Assembly: GCA_026929865.2 (NCBI GenBank)
Contig: CM049396.1
Span: 39,665,001 to 39,729,000 of the forward strand
Length of the DNA: 64,000 nucleotides
Reading direction: 5' to 3'
Source: Hyperoplus lanceolatus
Lineage: Eukaryota; Chordata; Actinopteri; Uranoscopiformes; Ammodytidae
Below the pieces are notes generated by a model. The model saw only the letters and a list, made by a program, of their open reading frames with translations, did not search any database and was not told the origin of the DNA. Positions 55,289 to 64,000 of this stretch are shown one piece after another. The position numbers were made by a program, and so were the translations under genes. The stretch's first letter is position 1. Each line of letters begins with the position of its first letter.

Positions 55289-56022
55289 GGGCCCCACACT
55301 AGGACTTGAAACGGGCCCCCAGATCGTTAAGGCCGCCCCTGTGATAATGACAGGACTGGACTAAAGACGACAGGGCAGTCATTTTCAACAATGAACATTG
55401 TGTGCACTGCCTCACACACAAACTCTCAGTTCAACCAAGTCCACAAACAGAAAAAAAACTATTTAAAATAGCGTTTTTCTCTTACTATGCATGTTGCTTT
55501 GTGGGACTTACTTGTAGCATGGAGAGAGCTGAAGTGGCGCTGCAGATTTGAAGCCTTGAAATGCGCAAATGACACCTGGCATATAAGGCAGAATGGCTTG
55601 GCATAACGTTCAACAAAAAATATGAACTCTCCCACTCTGTTTCGGAGCGAACTTGACACAAATAGTTTACTCACGGAAAACCTCCCTCCAAGCTGAGCGG
55701 GCAGTTTAATGTTGCGTCCGCACCAAACGTTTGCGAACGTTATGTTGCGTCCTCAATTAAACATTTGCGAACAGGCATACACATAGGGCCTACACATTAA
55801 TAAAATAAAAAATTAAATAATAGACACCATGTAAAATTAACGTAAGAGCCGCATGAAACGTTTGCGAACATGCACACACATAGGCCCACACAAAAAAAAA
55901 AGTATATATAAAAAAAAAAATAAAAAAAATGATAATCACATAATTTGATATGAACTGATGAGCCGCACGAAGCTGGGCAGAGAGCCGCATGCGGCTCGCG
56001 AGCCGCGGGTTGGCCACCCCTG
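54233..56022 (-). mobile_element. hAT element with 8 bp target duplication
   Basis: Inward ends CAGGGGTGGCCAACC on both sides; GTTTAGGG precedes (54225-54232) and follows (56023-56030). 1.79 kb. It retains a BED-finger coding remnant (55459-55674). The interior also holds other repeat material (about 54320-55345) with a poly-A run at 55249-55285. Confidence 0.9.
55459..55674 (-). pseudogene. hAT transposase N-terminus with BED-type zinc finger
   Basis: About 70 codons: AKPFCLICQVSFAHFKASNL then QRHFSSLHA gives the C-x2-C...H-x4-H pattern of a BED finger that binds the transposon ends, and SHKATCIVREKRYF follows. The rest of the transposase is missing. Confidence 0.7.
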
Positions 56023-56460
56023 GTTTAGGGCATGGTTACAAAAGTCAGAGGTTGTGATGCTGTGGTCATAGAAGTCACTTTTAGAGTTTACAGTATTCGG
56101 CAAAAACTGTATTTGTACCAAAATGTGCAGTCTACTGTAAATCACAGCAAACAGGAACTCATCTCTGACCCTTCTATACCTAACTGCACAAAAGCCTTTT
56201 GAGTTTAGAAATGTGATTGGCAGTGTGTTCTGTGTGAATACCAAGAGAGATAATTCAGGAAGAGCGTGAAAGATAAAGAGAATTGTGTGTAGTGTTGTGA
56301 AAAATGTGTGTTTTGGAATGAGAATATAAGTCTAAGTCAGGAAATGTGTTTGGAGTTCAGCAGAATTGGTTAAGCAGTTGGTAAATTAGTTTCAGATTGT
56401 GCACATTGTGCCTGATGTTCCAAAAAATGTGTTTAATTGTGAAAAATGTTAATAATACTT
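56023..56460 (+). mobile_element. IS630-like element, terminal region
   Basis: Inverted match to 21700-22160 (GAGTTTACAGTATTCGGC, CAGTCTACTGTAAATCACAG). Ends the composite copy started at 51163. Confidence 0.6.
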
Positions 56461-57980
56461 TGATCAGTTGTGTTGAAAGTTGTGGTTGTCACACAGCACA
56501 AACAAGGATTTGTCAGCATTTTTCCGGAGTAACAGACGCTGCATCAGTTCTAACATTTTATGAAAAACAGATTATAATATTTTGATAATGTTCCAGATTT
56601 TTTTTGAGTTGATTGCTTTAACAAGGGAAATACATATTTTGTTTTAAGTACAAATGGTTATGGTTTACAGGTTACTCACACATTTTCATGATACCATGTA
56701 CAGTATATTATGTATATGTTGCTTCTGAGGATATGAGGAAGATACAATTCTGTGTGCTTTATGTTTTATAAAGGTATTATCTGAATGTGTATTTTTAGAT
56801 GGAATTAGTTATTTTACCAGACAGGAATTAGTTTCTAAACTGTGGCCACGTTAGACATCCTGAAATCAGCACAGGAGCGCTGCACGGGCTTGAAAGAATA
56901 AATGGGGATCCTGAACATGCTGTGTAAAATTGTATGTTGCGGGGTTATATCTTCAGGGAACGCTGCTTGTGACCAATTTTCTCGTTACCTGGTGCAGCAC
57001 TATTACAAAGCTCTAGCTGATACTGCTCCATAAAACCTATTGGAGGTCCTTTCTGGTTTTTCGAACATAAAGTGTGTCTGCATAAACAGATGCCATTTTT
57101 AAAGCGAAAACATCTGCACATCTTAAACTGTCTGGATCCCTTTCAAATTACCTGATGGCTTTGGGAGTCGCAATGGCTTCAGGAACTCTAATGTTTTTCA
57201 ATAACATCCAAATGGCCTGTCCTTTTTACTAGCCAGGCTCAAAATGCTGTCCCATCCCGGCCCGGGCGGATGTGGGGATGTGGGATTCAGGGTGTTTCCT
57301 AGAAATGGGCATTAGCAGAATTTATTCAAGACAAAGGGCAGTGAAAATATGATTGTTTTAAAAAAGTTGTCATGTGTCTCACTTTACCCCAGCTGTGGGG
57401 TTAACTGAGACAGACCAGAAAAATCAAGGGGGTAAACTGATCCACTTACTTTTTCCACTCTGAAACTACCATAGCAACGCAAATTGTAACAGTTAGAATC
57501 ATGACAGCTAGCTTGAAAACCAAATATTACAAAACTAATGTATTATTAATAATAGAATCATGGGGTTTGGTCAATTAAGCAAAAGATTTTCTAAACATTT
57601 GAAAGTAACTCTTATAATATACAACATATAATTCATATTCAATAATTAATATTCAAATGACAGATAGAACCAGTTAGATTAAAACACAGTCTGGGAGCCA
57701 GCTAGTGTCTGGGGGTCAGAGCAAAGGACAATCAGAACACATGACTAGACCCAGCTATCTTTTTCTTTATCTTTTGAGTCTTTTTTTCTGCATTTGTTTT
57801 ATTGGGATCATTCATTGAATAAAGACATATTTCTACAGAGACTATTGATGTTAATGGTCACTCTCCTGTCCCCAACATACATACGTGCCAAACCATGCCC
57901 TTGCCCCTTCAACCATCAACCCCCACCTCCAGCCCACATTGTCTTTTGTCTTTTCAAACTAGTCTCCTTGCTACCTAAAA
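56461..57980. other. No recognisable gene
   Basis: I see no coding domain. TCTCACTTTACCCCAGCTGTG at ~57378 recurs as TCTCACTTTACCCCACAGC at ~58393, and around 60075 in a weaker form, so a dispersed repeat spans here. Confidence 0.4.
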
Positions 57981-58369
57981 GGTTGCGTTCCGAATCGCAT
58001 ACATATTCTACATACTACATCCGACGATAAAAATAATCTAGTTAGGATGCAGTAGACATACTATTGGGACATACTCTCTTATTTCATCATAACATTGCGC
58101 CTTAATCTTGCCTCTTGCTTTTATATCCGTCGCATCCCTGTTTGTTTTCATATGGAGGCTTCGTCGATGTGACGTCACTTCACGTGCGCAATGGATTGTG
58201 GGTCAGAATCGCCCAAATAGGATGCAGTTTAACACTGACAATCTTGGCCGCATGAAGTAGGACATCCGGGTACTTCTAACCATCCTAAATCGGGCCACAA
58301 GAATCGGGACATCCTAAATCTTTTTTCTACATACCATATAGTAGAAAGTATGCGATTCGGAACGCAACC
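57981..58369. mobile_element. MITE with GGTTGCGTTCCGAATCGCAT ends
   Basis: The 22 bp left end recurs inverted at 58348-58369 without mismatch. Interior non-coding. A partial relative is at 60804-60857. No clear target duplication. Confidence 0.8.
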
Positions 58370-58455
58370 ATAATGGATTCATTAAAATGCTGTCTCACTT
58401 TACCCCACAGCATTTGTCCTACTTTACCCCACTGCCACAATTGGAGAAAAAACTA

Positions 58456-59802
58456 CACTCAACAAAAATATAAACGTCTGTCTAAATATGTGATAGTGAG
58501 CACTTCTGCTTTGCTGAGATAATCCATCCCACCTCACAGGTGTGCCACATCAAGATGCTGATCTGACATCATGATTAGTGCACAGGTGTGCCTTAGACTG
58601 TCCACAATAAAAGGCCACTCAGAAATGTGCATTTATTTGCTTTATTGGGGGTCTGGGGACTCAGAACCAGTCAGTATCTGGTGTGACCACCATTTGCCTC
58701 TTGCAGTGCAACACATCTTCTTCGCATAGAGTTTATCAGATTGTCAATTGTGGCCTGTGGAATGTTGGTCCACTCCTCTTCAATGACTGTGCGAAGTTGC
58801 TGAATATTAGTGGGAAGTGGTGCACGCTGTCGTATACGCCGGTCAAGCACATCCCAAACATGCTCAATGGGTGACATTTCCGGTGAGTATGCTGGCTATG
58901 CAAGAACTGGGACATTTTCAGCTTCCAAGAATTGTGTACAGATCCTTGCAACATGGGGCCGTGCATTATCTTGCTGAAACGTGAGTTGATGTTCATGGAT
59001 GTATGGCACAACAATGGGTGTCTGCCATCTGCCCTGAACAATGTAAACCGAGATTCATCCGTGAAGAGAACACCTCTCCAACGTGCCAGACGCCATCGAA
59101 TGTGAGCATTTGCCCACTCAAGTCTGTTACGGCGACGAGCCAGAGTCAAGTCAAGACCCCGATGAGGACGACGAGCATGCAGTTGAGCTTCCCTGAGACG
59201 GTTTCTGACAGTTTGTGCAGAAATTGTTTGGTTATGCAAACCAATTGTTTCAGCAGCTGTCTCAGTGGCTGGTCTCAGACGATCTTGGAGGTGAACCTGC
59301 TGGATGTGGAGGTCCTGGGCTGGTGTGGTTACACATGGTCTGCGGTTGTGAGGCCGGTTGGATGTACTGCCATATTCTCTGAAACGCCTTTGGAGACGGC
59401 TTATGGTGGAGAAATGAACATTCAATGCAAGAGCAACAGATCTGGTTGACATTCCTGCTGTCAGCATGCCAATTGCACGCTCCCTCAATGCTTGTGGCAT
59501 CTGTGGCATTTTGCTGTGAGACAAAACATTTCAGGGTGGCCTTTTATTGTGGACAGTCTAAGGCACACCTGTGCACTAATCATGATGTCAGATCAGCATC
59601 TTGATGTGGCACACCTGTGAGGTGGGATGGATTATCTCAGCAAAGCAGAAGTGCTCACTATCACACATTTAGACAGATTTGTGAACAATGTTTGAGAGAA
59701 ATGGTAATATTGCGTATCTGGAATGAATTTTAGATCTTTAAGTCCATCTCATGATAAATGGGAGCAAAAACAAAAGTGTTTCGTTTATATTTTTGTTGAG
59801 TG
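58456..59802 (-). mobile_element. Tc1-like DNA transposon
   Basis: TA at 58454-58455 and 59803-59804. Inward ends CACTCAACAAAAATATAAAC on both sides. Inverted ends extend over ~200 bp (ATAGTGAGCACTTCTGCTTT near both), with ~120 bp missing from the left arm. One transposase gene on the minus strand. Confidence 0.9.
58671..59524 (-). pseudogene. Tc1 transposase, internally deleted
   Basis: Starts at 59524. Paired-like HTH (RAIGMLTAGMSTRSVALALN, TISRLQRRFREYGSTSN), first catalytic Asp in FTDESRFTLF. After ADGR (near 59030) the frame is wrong: ~60-70 residues including the VMVWGG segment are deleted. The second Asp (QQDNARPH) appears in another frame, and the last segment SPIEHVWDVLDRRIRQ with the final Glu is at 58671-58877. 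The element cannot make an active enzyme. Confidence 0.9.
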
Positions 59803-59804
59803 TA

Positions 59805-60122
59805 ACTCTCAGCAATTCAGGCTAATCTTCAGTTATCATCATCACATTGTTTCATATGTTGGTAGTTCATCAACATGTGTGATAGAAGTTTTTCTACCTG
59901 AATCAATTTGATTAGGCACAACAATCGCTTAAGTTGACAGCAAAAAATATTTTTTTGTGAAAAAAACATGCTTACAACATCACCATGAGGTCCTCTCTTT
60001 CATGGCCAAGGGGAAATGAGAGGGGCTTGAAAACATATCTCGCATGACCAAAAATGTGTTCCGTGTCCTAGATACAGGGGGTGTCTCACATTACCCGATG
60101 TCCCACATTCCCCCGTCCTCCC
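59805..60122. other. No recognisable gene
   Basis: Nothing identified apart from a weak match to the TTTACCCC repeat. Confidence 0.4.
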
Positions 60123-60553
60123 CTATTCCCTGCTTACCACCTGGGATGGCTATGCAGAGCGCTAAACACTAGGGCAGCCAGTCACGTTTCACTTGTTCAA
60201 ATTTCCGGGATTTATCTATGTAGCTCAATCCGGATTTTCCATGTATGGTAATGCTGCAACATGCTCAGGCACGCTCCGGCCATGCCCCCACCTGCCTGCT
60301 CAAATCTGCCTGCGCGTTGCTGAAAGTGTTCCGGAAGGTAACCAATCACAACGGAGTGGTTTGCAGGAGGGGGGTGAGGGGACAGAGAAGGACGAAGCCT
60401 AGTGTTGACAGAGAATGCTGAAAGCCCCAGATGATGGGAAGCATTTCCCGAAAATCTGCATCGTTTTTTGTGCTGCTGTGATTCATGTCAGGTTGCTCTA
60501 TAGGAGTCATTAAAGAGAAATTAAGACCAGAAAAGTAGTATTATAGGAGATCT
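60123..60553. mobile_element. K1 element, left-truncated copy
   Basis: Matches 29210-29579 plus 35088-35163 and ends GGAGATC before TTAA (60554-60557). Closest in the window to the copy split by the Gypsy element. Confidence 0.7.
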
Positions 60554-60803
60554 TTAAGTAAATGGAGCATTTGTAAGTGGCTGCCATATGCAACGTAGCT
60601 GTCACATGGTGAAGAATGTTTTGTGCATTTTAGTGCACTAGTATTTACCCCCCCCCCCCCCTCTCTTTTTGCATAAGATTTCCAAACACACGGCGGAGTT
60701 TTAGAATATCTCTCCGTATACACACAATTGGAAAACGTTGATCATGCCAGACATGTAGGTGTCACGTCAAACACTAGAAGAACATTGTGAGTATGCACTT
60801 TGG

Positions 60804-60857
60804 GGCTGCGTTCCAAATCGCATACTCTTTCTTTATTCTATTCTACATACTACATCT
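60804..60857. repeat. MITE fragment related to 57981-58369
   Basis: GGCTGCGTTCCAAATCGCAT then ATTCTACATACTACATC, one end only, cut by a hAT-like fragment. Confidence 0.55.
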
Positions 60858-60867
60858 GGGGCCTATT

Positions 60868-61032
60868 CAGGGCTGTACAGTGTGACAGTTTTGATCGCAT
60901 TTGCTACTGAAATTTATCACATGCGATGATGATTACAAATCCATTCGCACTTGTGCGACAGCTTGCTAATGAGGAGAGGCTGTCTTTGAAACACAGAGGA
61001 GCGCTGCACAACACTGCTTAGAGGGCTCTACA
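60868..61032. mobile_element. Fragment of the hAT-like family of 19882-20923
   Basis: CAGGGCTGTACAGTGTGAC and GCATTTGCTACTGAAATTTA are the inverted right end of that element; the match continues to GAGGGCTCTACATTAA. Confidence 0.7.
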
Positions 61033-61036
61033 TTAA

Positions 61037-62882
61037 AGCTCACATATTATACACTTTTCTGTCAACATTATATGGTATTAGAGGTCCCTAATACGTTTTT
61101 ATTTAGTTGTTTGCTGAAAAAAAACGTTCAGATCATTTATTGTAGTATGCCTTAATAAAACTATATTATTAATTCACGTGTTCGTTTCTTAAGAGGAAGA
61201 GAGGATGCAAAAATGTTGGAGGAGACGAGGATAAAAAGTTACAATGGATAGTTTAATGAAAAAATGATGTCGGCAGGTTACAGCTTATGCAGTAGTCAGA
61301 TAGACAAAACGAGCAGCAAAAAGAAGTGAGTTTCTCCGGACATTCAGTTGGTATTTAAACAGTTCAGTTATACATGTTATTGGATGGTTTAGCTTGTCAT
61401 TCATCAAAATCATCCAATCTTCTGGCTCCTGGCTGGAGAATCTGCCCTATGCGGAAACCCTACGCTATCCTGCCGATGTTCCTCTAATGCAACAATGTAT
61501 CTACCTATGGTCAGGTCTGCTGACGATCTGCTGAGTACTGTTTACAGAGGGTCATTGTTGAAGGAAAAAGATACATCCTTGCCTCAAGGTGTGGGAAAGT
61601 ACTTTAAAGATTTTTCTACAAGTTGTGTTCTGTCTATGTCAGTTTACGAGTTTGTGCTTGTGACTTAAAGAGTGTTAGTTGACCTATAACATAACATGCT
61701 ATCAATGTGCTCAATTGTTAGTTCGATTATATAAGATACATTGCGTAAATGCATTAATGATGGGGGCTATTAGACATCATTAAAGTTTAGAAATTAAAAT
61801 TCTGACAGCCTCTATACCCTGATGTTCAGCTAATCTCACGATGGCCTATTTTTTAAACCGAGCTGCAGCTCCCCTCGTAAATATACAATCTTTGAGCTGC
61901 CCCCGCCCCTCTCTGGAAGTGACAGGTCCATAGCCTGTAGTAGTAGCCTGTCCACAGTGCCTGCACTGAATTAGTTAGCACGGAAGCTAACGGCTAAAAA
62001 TATCACGAAAATCAGTGAAAAAAAATTGCTTCAAAGTTAAACTTAAACTCTATTGCCTTCCTATGCTTTGTCTGGCTAAAAACGAGGCATTTTCAGACTG
62101 CTGTGGAGAATATAAAGAGCTTGTTATGGGCAAAATATCAATGCTTTTCCCGAAGCTAGCTCGGAAGCTAACGGCTAAAAATATCACGAAAATCAGTGAA
62201 AAAATTAGCTTCAAAGCTAGACTTCGACTCTATTACCTTCCTATGCTTTGTCTTGCTAAAAACAAGGCTTTGTTAGACTGCTGTGGGGAATATAAACAGC
62301 GTGTTATGAGCAAAAGCTGGTTGCTTGTCCCAAAACTAATAGCTATACACCAGGCAGTCAAAAATACCAATAAAAACAATTATTTTAGTTTCACCGTTTA
62401 AAAAAAAGCACAAGCACAAGGCATTGAAAGACTGCTGTGGTTAAGATAAATTAGTGGAGTATGAGCAAAAGCATTCTGTGTTGGTGTATGTAACATTCAG
62501 GCTGTACTATGGGCATCTTGTCGCTTAGCGGGGAAAGCAACATGGCTGTCGCTCGGAAGATTTTCGGGGCCGTGGACCAATAAGAAATGGGGGGGGGTGG
62601 GGGGGTTATCATACGGTGGACGTTTCTGGTTACTAATGTGGGGGGAAGCATGGACATATAAAGAAAATATGGGGATGTGGCTGTGCAGTTTATGACGTCA
62701 TAAACGGCGAGAATTCTGACTTGAGTATATTGGGGGCGAGGGGTGGGGGTTTCAGAAAGGGGGAGAGTGAGAAAAGGAGAGATTGTTATTTTTTTTATAT
62801 TTTGGCAGTCTCTAGGCACACCGTGGACCCATGGATATGTTAGAACACATTTAAAAAGTGCATTTAGCATAATATGTGACCT
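61037..62882. mobile_element. TTAA-flanked element K2, complete copy with an insertion
   Basis: TTAA at 61033-61036 and 62883-62886; inward ends AGCTCACATATTATAC and AGGTCACATATTATGC. Compared with 47888-49166 an extra ~650 bp lies at 61151-61808. Two to three ~180 bp tandem units occupy 61970-62420; a 128-codon frame there (62015-62401) follows the tandem period and is not a gene. Confidence 0.7.
61970..62440. repeat. ~180 bp tandem repeat of K2
   Basis: GGAAGCTAACGGCTAAAAAT and CACGAAAATCAGTGAAAAAA recur about 180 bp apart. The same unit, inverted, is at 48130-48800. Confidence 0.8.
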
Positions 62883-62967
62883 TTAACACTGTGGGTAAAT
62901 GAGTCTTAGGCAAGTAAGTTATTGAGTCCACCCTCCACTTTGTTTGGTGAAAGATATGTGTCCTCGG

Positions 62968-64000
62968 CAGTGTTGGGAGTAACGCGTTACAGGAAGTAAT
63001 GCATTACTGTAATGCATTACGTTTTGCTGTAACGCGGTAATGTAAGGCATTACAGCAAAAAAAATGGTAATATGTAACGCGGTACATAGCTCAGAAACGT
63101 GCGTTACAATGCATTTTAAACCCGAAATTGACTGGTTTGTTGTTTTTATACAAATTGGCCAACACCGCGAGTTTCGCAGAGGAGAAAAAAAAACACGCTA
63201 ATGTTACTGCTAGAGGAGAAGAAAACTCGATTTGCTGCTACAATTGATTCCAAAGATGCGCTAGCCTACTGGCTTCCGTCTCACTGCCCAAGTTATTGAA
63301 AACTTTTGTGGTGTTTGGAGACTCTGACGTGAAAGCACGTATCACTCTGTGCTCAACGAGCAGCGGGTGCTGCCGCGAGCCCCTCCCCGTCTAAGAGCAC
63401 TCGGAGGCGGTCAGTCTCGGAGCAGCCCCTCGGAGCGAGTCCCTGCCTGCTGTCAGAGCAGAGAGGTGACACGCCTCCGCGTCCAGGCTGCAAATGAATC
63501 GCGCTGTTGTTAGGTGCGAAATCGGAGATAGTGTGCCACGAAGCTATTTATGCTGAAGCGGTATCGCTGGATTTAGGAGTTATTTAGAGATATGGCAAGC
63601 AAAAAGTTGACGAGTAGGGAGTTTAGTGTTCACTCTTTCTACGGCCCCGGTCACGGTGCGTCCATGCGCAGCAGTGGTGCAGCCATGCGACGCAGCATTA
63701 TATATATATTAATATTATCATATTATAATGATAATAATAATCATCATCATAATAATAATGAAGAATAGAAGAAAAAAGGAAACAAAAATGGTGGTGGGTA
63801 AAAAAAATCATAAAAACGCCTACTGTTTACATGAGTTTTGTGGTGTAGTTCTAGTTCTAGCTTACAACAAAGTGGACATCATTACAAATGGATGGAGGGG
63901 GTGAATCTGATTAAATAAGTTCAACTCTCTTTAAAAAAAATCAGGTATTTCATGGAAATTACATAATCCAACATGGCCGCCACCATATGACATCATAATA
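62968..64000. mobile_element. hAT-like element, left end (runs off the window)
   Basis: Starts CAGTGTTGGGAGTAACGCG followed by TTACTGTAATGCATTAC, the style of a hAT end common in fish. The interior to ~63200 is AT-rich, then GC-richer, with an AT/ATA microsatellite at 63697-63765. No coding region recognised. Confidence 0.5.

Noticed and set aside
54316..55345. Separate hAT element nested inside 54233-56022 (CAGTGGCG...CGCCCCTG)
   Set aside because: The two ends match poorly and the 8 bp flanks differ; left as unassigned repeat material.
62015..62401. 128-codon ORF as a gene
   Set aside because: It follows the ~180 bp tandem period of the K2 element and repeats its own sequence; no domain.
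63594..63720. Short ORF starting MASKKLTSREF
   Set aside because: About 40 codons running into an AT microsatellite; no family recognised.

Overview
The window reads as a transposon-dense intergenic stretch of a teleost fish genome. Nearly every recognisable protein is a transposase, a reverse transcriptase or a retroviral product. The mixture (L2 and RTE/Rex-type LINEs, Tc1, IS630-like, piggyBac and hAT DNA transposons, a Sushi-type Gypsy element, a Copia element, a complex endogenous retrovirus and a tRNA-derived SINE sharing a LINE tail) is typical of ray-finned fish. I found no host protein gene, no functional RNA gene and nothing bacterial.

Layout. 1-301 is the end of a hAT-like DNA transposon that cuts off the 5' part of an endogenous retrovirus. 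From 302 to 8144 the provirus keeps its integrase, a cysteine-rich ORF between pol and env, a broken env, a TATA-bearing internal promoter candidate, two overlapping accessory ORFs, a polypurine tract and a ~1.6 kb 3' LTR. 8153-12422 holds a piggyBac fragment, an AT-rich minisatellite and a decayed piggyBac transposase gene (minus strand) with short acidic 5' exons. 12.4-20.98 kb is an L2 LINE copy interrupted by a complete but dead Copia element (14428-19842) and by a hAT-like element (19882-20923). 21-28.3 kb is IS630-like transposon sequence interrupted by a LINE that itself carries an L2 insertion, and by a 1.35 kb element with long inverted ends. 28.3-35.4 kb is a Tc1 transposase split by a TTAA-flanked element, which in turn carries an RTE-type LINE fragment and a 5.5 kb Gypsy element. 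36-39.6 kb and 51-56.5 kb are two inverted copies of one composite IS630-like element, each split by different insertions. 40-46 kb and 47.9-49.8 kb are stacked non-autonomous DNA transposons, and a degraded hAT transposase C-terminus lies at 49.2-49.8 kb. 56.5-64 kb contains a MITE, a deleted Tc1 element (58456-59802), TTAA-flanked elements and the start of another hAT-like element.

The elements do not form a pathway. They form a stratigraphy: many insertions can be ordered by who interrupts whom, often with target-site duplications visible at both edges (GTTTAGGG, TAAAATTT, GATAAA, TATG, ATAATT, TTAA). The most unusual content is the retrovirus with its accessory ORFs and internal promoter candidate, the piggyBac gene with a duplicated phase-preserving acidic exon, a vertebrate Copia element with an 18-nt match to initiator tRNA-Met, and a 627-codon ORF made by one LINE inserting in frame into another. 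Family assignments rest on motifs read by eye; no database search was possible.
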